Notes under the pieces: model-generated
The model's input: only the letters and a program-made list of their open reading frames with translations
Told to the model about the DNA's origin: nothing
The model's database searches: none
Shown here: in pieces, positions 52,097 through 60,818 of the stretch
Numbering within the stretch: the stretch's first letter is position 1
How the letters are laid out: the number at the start of each line of letters is the position of its first letter
Made by a program: the position numbers and the translations under genes
From: Oligoflexia bacterium
GTDB lineage: Bacteria; Bdellovibrionota; UBA1018; CAIPTA01
DNA length: 64,000 bases
Direction of reading: 5' to 3'
Assembly: GCA_023954355.1 (NCBI GenBank)
Contig: JAMLID010000007.1
Span: forward strand, 1 to 64,000

Positions 52097-54163
52097 TTAT
52101 CCCCTCTCTTTTGCATCTCCACGAGCAAAAATCGAAGCAACATAATTTAAGATATCTGTGGCAGAAATATCGTCATAGCCAAAATCACGAATCAATCGAG
52201 TTTTAACTACATCGATTTTTTCCTGCATATTTTTATCAACAACATTAGAAACCAAGCTAGACAGCTTAATTGAATCTTTTTGATCTTCAAAAAGTTTCAA
52301 CTCTAATGCTCTATGTAAACGCTCGTTTGTTTTATAATCAAACTGCTTACCTTCGATGGCTAAAGCACCTATATAGTTCATGATCTCTCTTCTAAAATCA
52401 TCTTTTCTTGATTCTGGAATTTCGATTTTCTCTTCTATAGTTCTCATCAATCGTTCATCTGGCTGTTCTAGTTGTCCCGTATATCGGTTGCGTACCTTTT
52501 CTTTCTGCGTATAGGCTTTGATATTATCAATATAATTACCGCAAAGATTAGAAATCGCAGACTCATCAGCTGAGATGGCTCTTTGCACCTCATTCTTGAT
52601 AATATCTTCGTATTCTTGTTTTACCGCAGAAAGAAGCTCTCTATATTCTCTTCTCTTTTCTTCACTAGAAATTAAAGTGTGGTGTCGTAAACCCGATTCA
52701 AGCTCATTAAATAGCATGAACGGATTAATACAACCCAGATGACCATACTTTACTAAAGTATTAGAAATTTTATCCTGAATATAACGTGGACTGACCCCTT
52801 CTAATCCCTCGCGTATCGCCTCTTTTCTCAGCTCTTTTACGTTATCTTCGGTATATCCCGATAGGGTCTTCCCATTATAAAGCTTTAATTTTTGCATAAG
52901 TGATAGGTCACTTTTCTTAGGCGCTTCTAGTCTTGTTAAAATCGCCCACATAGCGGCCATCTCAATGGTATGAGGAGCAATAAAAACTCCCTGCACCTTA
53001 CCCTTACCGAAATCTTTTTCGTAGATCTTAATCTCTTCATGAAGCTTTGTAATATAGGGAATGTCAATTTTCACCGTACGATCCCTGAGCGCTTCCATAA
53101 ATTCGTTATTTTGCAATTTACGAAACTCGGGTTCGTTCGTATGCCCAACAATCACTTCATCGATATGCGTTTGCGCAAACTTCTTTGGCTTAACCACGTG
53201 CTCTTGCGAGGCACCTAGCAAATCGTACAAGAAAGCCACGTCTAGTTTTAATACCTCTACAAATTCTATAAGTCCGCGGTTAGCTACTTGAAACTCACCA
53301 TCAAAATTAAAAGCTCTTGGGTCAGAGTCTGAACCAAATTCTGCAATTTTTCGGTAATTGATATCACCAGTAAGCTCTGTAGAGTCTTGGTTTTTTTCGT
53401 CCTTGGGTTGAAAAGTACCAATACCGATACGATCTTTTTCTGATAGTAAAAATCTAAACACACGAACGTGCTCTAGAACCTTTGACCAATCTCCTTTGTA
53501 GCGAGACATCAGCTCACGATAGATCATTCTCATAGGAGGCGAGAGCTCTCCTTTAATTTTCATTTTATAATTTCCATCTCCTGATTTATTTAATTCGTCT
53601 TCAAACCCTCTACGCGCACTTTCAGGAATCAATAAAAGTGGATCTTCATTCATGGGTGAGCGCATTTCACCAGACTGACCGACGAGCCCGTATTTGGGAT
53701 CGTCAACAAACTTAAATGTATATAGCGCTCCCTCACTGGTGTGCGAATATCTCTCAATGCCCTTTTTTAGCAACCTAGCAATCGTCGACTTTGCTGACCC
53801 TACTGGACCATGCAGCAAGAGAACTCTTTTTTCTGTTCCATAACCCAGGGCTGCTGATCGCAAAAAATTCACTAACTTCATTAAATGAACATCTAGACCG
53901 AAAACAGCATCTTTACCTTGATCGATTGGGTCTTCAAAAAATTTATAATGCGTAACCTCTTTCTTGTATTCCATGAACTGCGTTGAGCCAAAGCTCATGA
54001 TCATGTCATACATTCTTTGAAACGCATTTCTTGTGAGATTCGGATTTCCCTTAACTAAATCTAGATATTCCGAAAAGTCTCCCTCCCAATGAAGCTCTTG
54101 GTAACTCTTGGGACTGTGCAAGCCAGCAATTAATCCTACTAAATCTTTATTTGATCCACTCAT
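52097..54163 (-). CDS. prkA: PrkA serine protein kinase / AAA+ protein
   Basis: The 688-aa protein has the PrkA AAA domain: [33 protein letters not shown] (Walker A), [37 protein letters not shown] and the C-terminal kinase-like domain ([30 protein letters not shown]). E. coli PrkA is 644 aa. It is active as an ATPase/kinase or protease depending on the species studied. It is first in the operon with the small secreted gene, yeaH and spoVR, and divergent from a PP2C phosphatase. Confidence 0.94.
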   Translation of the reverse strand: MSGSNKDLVGLIAGLHSPKSYQELHWEGDFSEYLDLVKGNPNLTRNAFQRMYDMIMSFGSTQFMEYKKEVTHYKFFEDPIDQGKDAVFGLDVHLMKLVNFLRSAALGYGTEKRVLLLHGPVGSAKSTIARLLKKGIERYSHTSEGALYTFKFVDDPKYGLVGQSGEMRSPMNEDPLLLIPESARRGFEDELNKSGDGNYKMKIKGELSPPMRMIYRELMSRYKGDWSKVLEHVRVFRFLLSEKDRIGIGTFQPKDEKNQDSTELTGDINYRKIAEFGSDSDPRAFNFDGEFQVANRGLIEFVEVLKLDVAFLYDLLGASQEHVVKPKKFAQTHIDEVIVGHTNEPEFRKLQNNEFMEALRDRTVKIDIPYITKLHEEIKIYEKDFGKGKVQGVFIAPHTIEMAAMWAILTRLEAPKKSDLSLMQKLKLYNGKTLSGYTEDNVKELRKEAIREGLEGVSPRYIQDKISNTLVKYGHLGCINPFMLFNELESGLRHHTLISSEEKRREYRELLSAVKQEYEDIIKNEVQRAISADESAISNLCGNYIDNIKAYTQKEKVRNRYTGQLEQPDERLMRTIEEKIEIPESRKDDFRREIMNYIGALAIEGKQFDYKTNERLHRALELKLFEDQKDSIKLSSLVSNVVDKNMQEKIDVVKTRLIRDFGYDDISATDILNYVASIFARGDAKERG

Positions 54164-54285
54164 AGATTCCCCTCTCCTTGGGCTTGAAAGGATTGCCCTT
54201 TCTTATTTTTATTATCCGATTGCTAACCCACGAAGTCAAAGCCTTAGTTGACTTCTTTGGCCCCTTTGTTAGCCTATTGATATCT

Positions 54286-55032
54286 ATGAAGATTGTAAGC
54301 TCTGGAATCACCGATATTGGCCGAAAACGTAAGGTAAATCAGGATTCCTTTCTAATGGAACCCGAAAATAACCTATTTGTGGTCGCCGACGGCATGGGAG
54401 GGCACGCTGGAGGCGAAACCGCCTCACGCTTAACGGTAGAAACTGTAGTTAAGTCTATATTAACTGATAAATCTACCATGCTATCTGCAGAGCCCAGCGA
54501 CTTAGTTATGGGTGCTATTCATAGAGCAAATACTGCCGTTTTCAGTACTGCTGAAAAAAACAAAAGCCTCTCGGGCATGGGAACCACAGTAGTAACAATG
54601 TATTTACAGCAAGGAAAACTCTATGTCGGCCACGTAGGAGACAGTAGAGTCTATATGGCTAAAAAAAATCAAATCTGGCAACTCACCAAAGACCACTCTC
54701 TAGTCAATGAAAAACTAAAAGCCGGTGTCATTACGCGCGAACAAATGAAAAGAGATAAGTCACGAAACGTAATTACCCGCTCTGTAGGATTTGAAAGCTC
54801 TGTTTTGGTAGATATTTACCAAAAAGAAGTAGGCCCTGGTGAGATTTATCTTGCCTGCTCTGATGGGCTTTCGGGAATGGTTGAAGATGATGAGATGCTA
54901 GCAATCTTAAATGAATTAGCCTGGGGAACAGATGATCTAAAACCCTTAGTGCAAACAATGATTGATCGTGCAAATAAAAATGGAGGCGACGACAATGTTA
55001 CTTGCGTTGTCGCAAGAGTAGATACGAATTAG
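54286..55032 (+). CDS. PP2C-family serine/threonine phosphatase
   Basis: The 248-aa protein is a compact bacterial PP2C of the Stp/PrpC kind: SGITDIGRKRKVNQDSF, FVVADGMGGHAGGETAS, GMGTTVV, VGHVGDSRVYM, LTKDHSLV, ACSDGLSGMV and GGDDNVTCVVA. All metal-binding Asp positions are present. The start is M at 54286, since the longer frame adds 36 residues of hydrophobic sequence unlike the family. It is divergent from prkA across 122 bp, so a kinase and a phosphatase share a promoter region. The end overlaps cheD by 4 bp, converging. Confidence 0.9.
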   Translation: MKIVSSGITDIGRKRKVNQDSFLMEPENNLFVVADGMGGHAGGETASRLTVETVVKSILTDKSTMLSAEPSDLVMGAIHRANTAVFSTAEKNKSLSGMGTTVVTMYLQQGKLYVGHVGDSRVYMAKKNQIWQLTKDHSLVNEKLKAGVITREQMKRDKSRNVITRSVGFESSVLVDIYQKEVGPGEIYLACSDGLSGMVEDDEMLAILNELAWGTDDLKPLVQTMIDRANKNGGDDNVTCVVARVDTN

Positions 55033-55477
55033 CTCTTAATTGCCTCTACAGATAATGTATGTAAAGAATTATCAACAACGACAATCCTACCAAACCTATC
55101 ACCTGTATGAGAACCCTCTATAACGATTTTTGACTCATTCAAAACACTCGTAGCAACTAATATATTTTTTTCTCCAACGCCTTTTTGATTGGAGTCTATC
55201 TCATATTCTTCGCTACCACCCAGGATTGTTGCCTTCATCTCTGCTAACTCAGCGCCCTGCGCCAACATTTTTTCTATCAAATATCTCGTTGAAATATCTC
55301 CATAACGAGTATTTGTATCGCCCTCTGGGCCTTAGGGTGGAGAAAATGATTCATACCCAGAATTTTATTTTTGCGATCAAAAATCACCACGCAGACACAT
55401 GTACCTAGAACGGTTTGCGCTATTATAGGATTTTTCGTCACAAGTATTTGACTGGGAAAAACAAAGCGTCTGTTCAT
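55029..55477 (-). pseudogene. cheD: cheD, chemoreceptor glutamine deamidase, split by a one-base frameshift
   Basis: Two overlapping short frames make one CheD. The first (55477-55277) carries the catalytic region TVLGTCVCVVIFDRKNKILGMNHF with the Cys, Thr and His. The second (from 55280 to 55029) carries KMLAQGAELAEMKATILGG and GDRFGRIVVVDN. In the second frame, the bases upstream of its TTG read PEGDTNTRYGD, which is the expected CheD continuation. One extra base at the C-C-C on the minus strand (55327-55329) would join them into about 149 aa. It is either a real mutation or an assembly error. CheD deamidates chemoreceptors. Confidence 0.8.
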
Positions 55478-55560
55478 GATTAAGTTATGTTACATTTTTT
55501 TTAATTATGTCCATAGCAGAAATTCATCATACAAGCTTTTATTCGAAATCCTATGTTGAG

Positions 55561-55574
55561 TTAATTTTTCTTAA
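55561..55574. repeat. 14-bp direct repeat, copy 1, before the receiver gene
   Basis: TTAATTTTTCTTAA is found here and again at 56419-56432. It consists of two TTAA half-sites six bases apart. It lies 113 bp before the regulator gene at 55687, inside a 209-bp gap that holds no gene. It may be a binding site of the winged-helix regulator. Confidence 0.45.
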
Positions 55575-55686
55575 ATTAAATACCGTGATTTAAACTAGCC
55601 CCAGCTAAGACTTGCATTGTCGCTCTCTCTATGAGAAAGCCTTTTATATATACTAACAAGACAAAATTAAGAGATAAATCAAATAC

Positions 55687-56394
55687 ATGAATCAGGTAGA
55701 AAAACCCCAAGTTTGGATATTAGACAATAACAAAAATACATCTCACACTTATCAGCAGGCTCTAGATGATTCGTTCGATTTTAAGGAGTTCTCTAACATA
55801 AACGATTTTAGAGAATATTATTTAAATACTCTTCGTTCTAATAAATCAAGGATTCCTGACTTTATCATCTCAGAGCTCTACCTAGATGATGGATGCATGA
55901 TTGACCTATTCCGTGATCCCAATTTTCCCAAAAACACTCACTCTCAATTTTTTATTGTGTCTCAAGAAAAAGATCCTTCTATTATTGAAAATTGCTTAAA
56001 GTTCGGTGCCTCAGATTTTTTCGCTAAGCCCGTAGCCCTACCGGTTCTACAGGCAAAATTAAATTTTGCACTTCAAGAAAAAATAAAACTCGAAAAACAA
56101 GACGTCCCCGTGCTTAAAGCCAATACTCTTACTTTTTATAAAAATGATTCTTTTGTAACAACACTCACACCTAAAGAGATTCGTATATTTTCAATACTTC
56201 ATGAGGCTAAAGGCGATACAGTTACTCGAGATCAAATCGTAAGTACGGTTTGGAACAATAAGAAAACATGTAACAAAAGCTTTGATGTTCATCTTTTTAA
56301 CTTACGAAAAAAATTATGGGCACTAGATATAGAAGTAGATTTTGTACCCCCAAACTCCTACCGTTTAGAAAAAGGCTGCGCCCTAATTATTTAA
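55687..56394 (+). CDS. OmpR-type response regulator with Glu in place of the phosphorylated Asp
   Basis: The 235-aa protein has a CheY-like domain (1-130) with VWILDNN, PDFIISELYL and FFAKPVA. An OmpR-type winged helix follows (TLTPKEIRIFSILHEAKGDTVTRDQIVSTVW ... FDVHLFNLRKKL ... SYRLEKG). E63 stands where the phosphorylated Asp belongs, and the acidic pocket reads LDNN instead of DDE, so phosphorylation is unlikely; it may be locked active. It is 99 bp upstream of the acyltransferase/di-iron/desaturase genes and probably controls them, as a 14-bp repeat lies before both. Confidence 0.85.
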   Translation: MNQVEKPQVWILDNNKNTSHTYQQALDDSFDFKEFSNINDFREYYLNTLRSNKSRIPDFIISELYLDDGCMIDLFRDPNFPKNTHSQFFIVSQEKDPSIIENCLKFGASDFFAKPVALPVLQAKLNFALQEKIKLEKQDVPVLKANTLTFYKNDSFVTTLTPKEIRIFSILHEAKGDTVTRDQIVSTVWNNKKTCNKSFDVHLFNLRKKLWALDIEVDFVPPNSYRLEKGCALII

Positions 56395-56418
56395 ACTAGT
56401 TAGACACAACGACTGTAT

Positions 56419-56432
56419 TTAATTTTTCTTAA
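56419..56432. repeat. 14-bp direct repeat, copy 2, before the three-gene lipid cluster
   Basis: The second exact copy of TTAATTTTTCTTAA lies 61 bp before the ATG at 56494, in the 99-bp gap after the regulator gene. The flanking bases mirror copy 1 (GAG before copy 1, CTC after copy 2), so the two sites are oriented oppositely in their outer part. It is a candidate operator. Confidence 0.45.
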
Positions 56433-56493
56433 CTCATGTTTTAAAAAAGTATTCCGATCAATTCATCACTTCCTTTCATCTAAAAGAGGTCTT

Positions 56494-57204
56494 ATGTCGG
56501 TGAATCAAGAGTTAATAAAAAATATTCAATGCACTATCTTACCAGGAAAATACAAACTCAATCAAAAAATCCCAGAAATATACAATAAAATGTATTTATA
56601 CTGGAAAAACACCTGGTCGGATTTTTTTGAAAAATCAGGTAGCCCCAAAGGATCCCTAAACATAGAAAATTTTCATCGGCATGATTTTTTGATCGTGCTT
56701 CATACCAAAGACGAACATCAAATTGCGGGTTCTTTGCTTTCTACTTCATTTCCACTTAAAGCGCTAAGTACATATGATCACCCATGCGTTAGTCTTTTTC
56801 CATCATCAATCACAACCACGCTAAAGGAGATGTCAAAAGGCTTCTGCATTACTGCAGAATATTTATCAGTCCATCCAGAATTCAGAAAATCATTAATAGG
56901 AGTTTCACTCGCTGATATACTGGTAGGTTTACAAATGCAGTTATTCGAAGATATTCAGGCAGATATTTCGTTAGCAACTACTGTACGGAAAGCAAAGGTC
57001 GATGAAATAGGCGCAAGCTATGGCTATAAACCGCTAGGCTCTTATGAAAAATGTGGAGTCGATTGCATTATGATGGTCAATACAAAAGAAACGAATAAAA
57101 GACATAAAGATCCCTTAGTTGCAAATCTAGTTGATCTTCTATGGAAAAATAAAATAGACGAAACACATTCACTTCAAAAAACAATAACAAGCATAGCAGC
57201 CTAG
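56494..57204 (+). CDS. GNAT-fold acyltransferase-like protein, FeeM/autoinducer-synthase-like
   Basis: The 236-aa protein has no signal peptide. The central part (ENFHRHDFLIVLHTKDEHQIAGSLLSTSF, then EYLSVHPEFRKSLIGVSLADILVGLQMQLF) fits the GNAT fold: beta-strand, V-hP-E/x-R, then an alpha helix. YGYKPLGSYEKCGVDCIMMV follows. This recalls long-chain N-acyl amino acid synthases (FeeM) and acyl-homoserine lactone synthases more than ordinary acetyltransferases. AGAGGT lies before the ATG. The gene is 15 bp from a di-iron-type enzyme gene. The substrate is unknown; the FeeM comparison is made by eye. Confidence 0.6.
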   Translation: MSVNQELIKNIQCTILPGKYKLNQKIPEIYNKMYLYWKNTWSDFFEKSGSPKGSLNIENFHRHDFLIVLHTKDEHQIAGSLLSTSFPLKALSTYDHPCVSLFPSSITTTLKEMSKGFCITAEYLSVHPEFRKSLIGVSLADILVGLQMQLFEDIQADISLATTVRKAKVDEIGASYGYKPLGSYEKCGVDCIMMVNTKETNKRHKDPLVANLVDLLWKNKIDETHSLQKTITSIAA

Positions 57205-57219
57205 AAGAGAGGTAGTACC

Positions 57220-57861
57220 ATGACAAAAGACGATGTTAAAAAAGTGTTCAAACAAACGCACGAAAGAATGAATAAAGTAGCACAAGAGTTTCCCTGGGAA
57301 AATAAAGAAGCTTACTTATCGTGGCTAGCTCAAACAATGGAATATGTAACTTATGGTACACGTATTTTAGCCTTAACGGCCGGAACTTTTCCTCTAGATC
57401 AAACTCCCCTAACTGCGCGATTTATTCAGCATGCTACAGAAGAAAAAGGCCACGAAAAACTTCTTATAAATGATGCAAAAGCCCTAGGCATGAATATTGA
57501 AAAAATTGCCATCTTACCTGAAGCAGAAGCTTTTCATAAAAGCGTTTATTATTGGATCTACCAACATAGACCCGCTGTAATTATGGGTTGGATTTTATTT
57601 TTAGAAGGCTTTGCTATAATCAGTGGACCGGGGATTCACAAACGAGTCGAAGCTGCCTACGGAAAAAAACCAACGAGCTTTGCAAGAGTACATACAAACG
57701 AAGACCCTGATCATGTAGATAAAGCGATGGATATTCTAGATTATTTTTCAGCCTATGAGCTCAAAGATATTATTCATGGCTTAGAGCTTTACTCGTCACT
57801 CTATACAAATATTTTAAAGGCTGTACCTGCTAATTTAAAAAAGCAGTCAGTCGCTGCATAA
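57220..57861 (+). CDS. Haem-oxygenase-like iron-containing redox enzyme (HDO type)
   Basis: The 213-aa all-helical protein has QHATEEKGHEKLLINDAKALG, GWILFLEGFAI and RVHTNEDPDHVDKAMDILDYF. Probable iron ligands are E74/E75, H78, E129, H158, D162/D164 and H165, the pattern of haem-oxygenase-like di-iron oxidases and oxygenases (UndA, BesC, SznF central domain and TenA-like relatives). Known members act on fatty acids, amino acids or amines with O2. It sits between an acyltransferase and a desaturase with 15-bp and 14-bp gaps, so an acyl chain or N-acyl product is the natural guess. Confidence 0.78.
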   Translation: MTKDDVKKVFKQTHERMNKVAQEFPWENKEAYLSWLAQTMEYVTYGTRILALTAGTFPLDQTPLTARFIQHATEEKGHEKLLINDAKALGMNIEKIAILPEAEAFHKSVYYWIYQHRPAVIMGWILFLEGFAIISGPGIHKRVEAAYGKKPTSFARVHTNEDPDHVDKAMDILDYFSAYELKDIIHGLELYSSLYTNILKAVPANLKKQSVAA

Positions 57862-57875
57862 CTATAGGGATTCCT

Positions 57876-58739
57876 GTGGATCAAAATATTTTTCAATTTT
57901 CTAAACCTTCTTTTTTGAAATTTGTTCCCTACTTAGTTTTAGACTGGATAGGGATTTCTGCAGGCATTTTACTTTTTTACCACCAAAAGAATGTTATTGG
58001 TTTTTTCTTAGCCTCAATCATTATTGGGCATTTTCAACACTCACTTGCTATTTTAGGGCACGAGGCCGTACATTTCAGAATTTCTAAAAATCGAACCTTA
58101 AATGAGTGGATTGGCAGAATTTTTTGTTTTTTCCCTGTAACAATCACGGTTAGCACCTACAGGGATTTTCATTTTCCGCACCATAAAAGCCCAAATGGCA
58201 TCATTGATCCAGAAATTCCCATACGTAAAGCCATGGGTAAAAACTGGGTAGCTCCATTCAGTATTACTAGAGGCATAAGGCTTTGGACGTTAAGTTTTAT
58301 AGGCTTTTCATTACGTGAATTGGCTATATTTAGCTTTATGCTACCTAGTGGGTCAAAAAAAGAAAAAATTCTTTTAACAACTTATTGGTCGGTCATTGGA
58401 TATTGTGCTTATAGGTTTCAGGCTGCCAGCTACCTAGGATTGTGGTTTTATGCTATCGCCACTACTTACTTTTCAAAACTAAGGGTCCAAGCGTGGTACG
58501 AACACAGCCTCGATACTGAGTATGCAAACAGATACCAGCTTCCTAATACTTTCTATCGACTCATATTTCCACATAATATTTGGGTGCATTATGAACACCA
58601 TAAATATCCCACTGTGCCTTTTTACCATTTAGAAAACGTACGCACATTAGATGAGAATGAAAAGATTTATACCTTTAAGGAAATGAATAATAAAATAAGA
58701 AATAACTTAAATGCATCTCAAGCAACAAAAGCTGCTTGA
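57876..58739 (+). CDS. Membrane fatty acid desaturase
   Basis: The 287-aa membrane protein has the three histidine boxes of the desaturase/hydroxylase superfamily: GHEAVHFR (H62, H66), HFPHH (H99, H102, H103) and HYEHHKYP (H238, H241, H242), with helices between and an extra WYEHSLDTE. GTG or ATG starts are possible; the GTG at 57876 gives MDQNIF. It is the last gene of the three-gene cluster. The usual acyl-lipid desaturases of this type are 300-400 aa, so this one is short. It would modify the acyl chain used or made by the preceding enzymes (inference). Confidence 0.83.
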   Translation: MDQNIFQFSKPSFLKFVPYLVLDWIGISAGILLFYHQKNVIGFFLASIIIGHFQHSLAILGHEAVHFRISKNRTLNEWIGRIFCFFPVTITVSTYRDFHFPHHKSPNGIIDPEIPIRKAMGKNWVAPFSITRGIRLWTLSFIGFSLRELAIFSFMLPSGSKKEKILLTTYWSVIGYCAYRFQAASYLGLWFYAIATTYFSKLRVQAWYEHSLDTEYANRYQLPNTFYRLIFPHNIWVHYEHHKYPTVPFYHLENVRTLDENEKIYTFKEMNNKIRNNLNASQATKAA

Positions 58740-58741
58740 TC

Positions 58742-59476
58742 TCATTCGGCTAAATATAAATTTCTCTCTCTACTAGCCGTAGGAATACTAATCTCTTTCT
58801 GACCAATAATGTCTGCAGAAGTAACCACCATCCATGCCTTAGGCGTGCCACGAACTTTATCTTTTAATATACACAACAAATCATACTTAACATCCAAAAC
58901 AAGCCTAGAACTAGAGCTAGTTTCTTCAAGCTTATGTCTTGGAATGTCAGGGCAGTACATATCTCCAGAAATTTGTCCCGTTAACAAAGCGTTTACTTTT
59001 TTAAAACAAAGCTCATTTACGCTTTCATCTCTTCTATACCTCTTATACCACTCTAAACAGTGAACCTCTTCAAGAGTGTATGAGCAGTACTTCATAAACT
59101 GAAAATTCCGCCAAATTTGGTGCCCTTCAAAATCATAAATCTCAATAAGTGAACTAGACTTTATATGGCTAAATAAATTACTCGGTGGAGTTAGTTCCAT
59201 TGTCACTAATGCGTGCCAAGCTGATTTATCACTACTATCAACACGCTCACCAAAGGACTCTGCTTCTTCTAAAGAATCCAAAAAGACACGTAAACGAAGG
59301 AGAACTTCTTTTTGCACACTTTCTGAGAGCGCACTAAATAAAGGTAGGTCTCTGGACCTATAACCAGATATTTGCAAACCATAAGAACGGTAAATTTCTT
59401 TGATCCGATCAGCGGACTCACAAAATAAATTTCGTCTCTTAGTTAATGCATCGTCATCTTTAAGATAAAGTGACAT
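58742..59476 (-). CDS. Cytoplasmic protein of unknown function, partner of an HTH gene
   Basis: The 244-aa protein has no signal or membrane segments. It contains ESVQKEVLLRLRVFLDSLEEAESFGERV, MELTPPSNLF, LIEIYDFEGHQIWRNFQFMKYCSYTLEEVHCLEWYKRYRRD and VNALLTGQISGDMYCPDIPRHKLEET. No known domain was recognised. The ATG at 59476 is preceded by a run of eight G (59485-59478) and one A. An earlier TTG at 59491 would read through that run. It lies 25 bp downstream of an XRE-type regulator, so the two form an operon. Confidence 0.65.
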   Translation of the reverse strand: MSLYLKDDDALTKRRNLFCESADRIKEIYRSYGLQISGYRSRDLPLFSALSESVQKEVLLRLRVFLDSLEEAESFGERVDSSDKSAWHALVTMELTPPSNLFSHIKSSSLIEIYDFEGHQIWRNFQFMKYCSYTLEEVHCLEWYKRYRRDESVNELCFKKVNALLTGQISGDMYCPDIPRHKLEETSSSSRLVLDVKYDLLCILKDKVRGTPKAWMVVTSADIIGQKEISIPTASRERNLYLAE

Positions 59477-59501
59477 TCCCCCCCCAAACAAAGAACAATC
59501 C

Positions 59502-59765
59502 CTATTGCTCTAACACCTCTACACCATCGACCATCTTCAAAATAAACTTCGGATCAATATTTAAGCAATTAGACAACGCATATAATTGATTAAGTGGAGG
59601 ACTCATTCTTCCCCCCTCTATTGTACGCAACTCATCAACACTTACACCCAAATAGCGTGCTACATCATCTTCACAAAACCCGAGTTGCTCTCTTTTACTT
59701 TTAACAAAGCTTCCAAACTGCTCTGCTAGACCGATTTGCTCTTCTAACTTCTTATTAATTGACAT
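59502..59765 (-). CDS. XRE-type helix-turn-helix regulator
   Basis: The 87-aa protein is one HTH domain: KREQLGFCEDDVARYLGVSVDELRTIEGGRMSPPLNQLYALSNCLNIDPKFIL, with the DVA-x-x-LGVS-x-x-x-L recognition helix. It lies upstream of an unknown cytoplasmic protein in the same operon. Together they could be a regulator with its partner; a toxin-antitoxin pair is possible but unsupported by any toxin fold. Confidence 0.82.
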   Translation of the reverse strand: MSINKKLEEQIGLAEQFGSFVKSKREQLGFCEDDVARYLGVSVDELRTIEGGRMSPPLNQLYALSNCLNIDPKFILKMVDGVEVLEQ

Positions 59766-59835
59766 ATTTAGGAGATACCAAAAAATACAAAAACTTTATA
59801 GAGAAAACGGCTCTCATCTCAATAAAAAGTCTTTA

Positions 59836-60336
59836 CTATTTACGGTATTTTGTTGCGATTAACTTTTCATGGGCCTCAGAGTACGCACGCCTACGCTCTT
59901 CAGTAGTTCCCTTAGTTAAGATTTCTTTAGTCAGTTCACCTAACGAGTATATGGCAGCACCATGCTCTACTGCCAAGCTAACAGCATCGATAATTTCTTG
60001 GTTCTTAACAGGTTTTTCTAGAAAACTATAAGCCCCAAGATCAACCGCTTTCATTAACTTTTCTTTATCTCCATAACCACTTAAGAAAACAAATGGAGTT
60101 TCATAACCCTTGGTTCGCAATTCCTGTAAAAATTCTATGCCCCCCAGCTCAGGCATATTGATATCGCTCATAATAGCTACTATGGGATCGACCTCTTGGC
60201 ATTCTTCAAAAATGTTAAGGGCAGCTCTACCATTATTAGCCTTTGTGCAGCGGAATCCTTTTTCTTCCAACACACAAGAAATAGCCTCTAATAAATCAAC
60301 TTCATCATCAACAATAAGCACATGTATATTTTTCAT
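59836..60336 (-). CDS. Response regulator, receiver plus helical tail
   Basis: The 166-aa protein is a complete receiver (1-122): VLIVDDEVDL, VAIMSDINMPELGG with D58, VFLSGYGD and FLEKPV. A charged helical tail follows (TKEILTKGTTEERRRAYSEAHEKLIATKYRK). There is no DNA-binding or enzyme domain. AGGAAG lies before the ATG. A membrane protein with a kinase-type His box but no ATPase lies just upstream (60819-61592), though a lipoprotein gene separates them. Confidence 0.88.
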   Translation of the reverse strand: MKNIHVLIVDDEVDLLEAISCVLEEKGFRCTKANNGRAALNIFEECQEVDPIVAIMSDINMPELGGIEFLQELRTKGYETPFVFLSGYGDKEKLMKAVDLGAYSFLEKPVKNQEIIDAVSLAVEHGAAIYSLGELTKEILTKGTTEERRRAYSEAHEKLIATKYRK

Positions 60337-60354
60337 TCAACTTCCTAACTTAAT

Positions 60355-60777
60355 TCAAAAATTCAACTGACATCCCGCATCAAGACAGGCGTTTGACTTA
60401 AAATGCTTTGAGCAATTTTGTCGAGCCACACCCATAGCCTCTAACTGACTATCGGCAACACCTGTAAAAATTTTTCTCTCTCCCTCAACTTCACATAGCC
60501 ACTTTTTCTGCGATGAAACCGCTCTCACTACACCACCTAGAGAATTCATTTTTTTTCTTCTCTCTTCTAATCCTCTTAGGTAAGCCTCTTTAGCATCCTT
60601 GCGATTTGAACCAGCACAAAATGAATTCCAAACTACTTCAGGATCTTCGTTTTGGTTAAGCGCAAGCCCTTTTTTATATGCCGTTTCTGCCGTACAGGTA
60701 TTATTGGTCGTTGGCTTGTGAGCTGTCGCACAAGCCTGCAAAAACAGAACAACTGCTATTAAGTAATTCTTTCTCAT
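60355..60777 (-). CDS. Lipoprotein of unknown function
   Basis: The 140-aa protein has the lipobox LQAC (YLIAVVLFLQAC-ATA). The mature part has six further Cys (TCTA, SFCAGS, WLCEVEG, QNCSKHF, ACLDAGCQL), probably disulphide-bonded in the periplasm. GVADSQLEAMGVARQNCSKHF looks like a small alpha-beta repeat. No family was recognised. The GTG at 60783 is an alternative start. Lies 18 bp from the receiver gene. Confidence 0.7.
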   Translation of the reverse strand: MRKNYLIAVVLFLQACATAHKPTTNNTCTAETAYKKGLALNQNEDPEVVWNSFCAGSNRKDAKEAYLRGLEERRKKMNSLGGVVRAVSSQKKWLCEVEGERKIFTGVADSQLEAMGVARQNCSKHFKSNACLDAGCQLNF

Positions 60778-60818
60778 ACCCACGAAAATTCTATCGCATC
60801 GACTGCATAGAGGAAAGA

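Noticed and set aside
55277-55477. Two separate small genes in place of cheD
   Set aside because: Neither half is a complete protein. Together they match CheD from end to end once one base is added.
59502-59765. Antitoxin of a toxin-antitoxin pair with the gene at 58742
   Set aside because: The HTH gene is upstream and the partner is 244 aa, far longer than usual toxins, with no toxin motif. The pair is called only as a regulator and partner.
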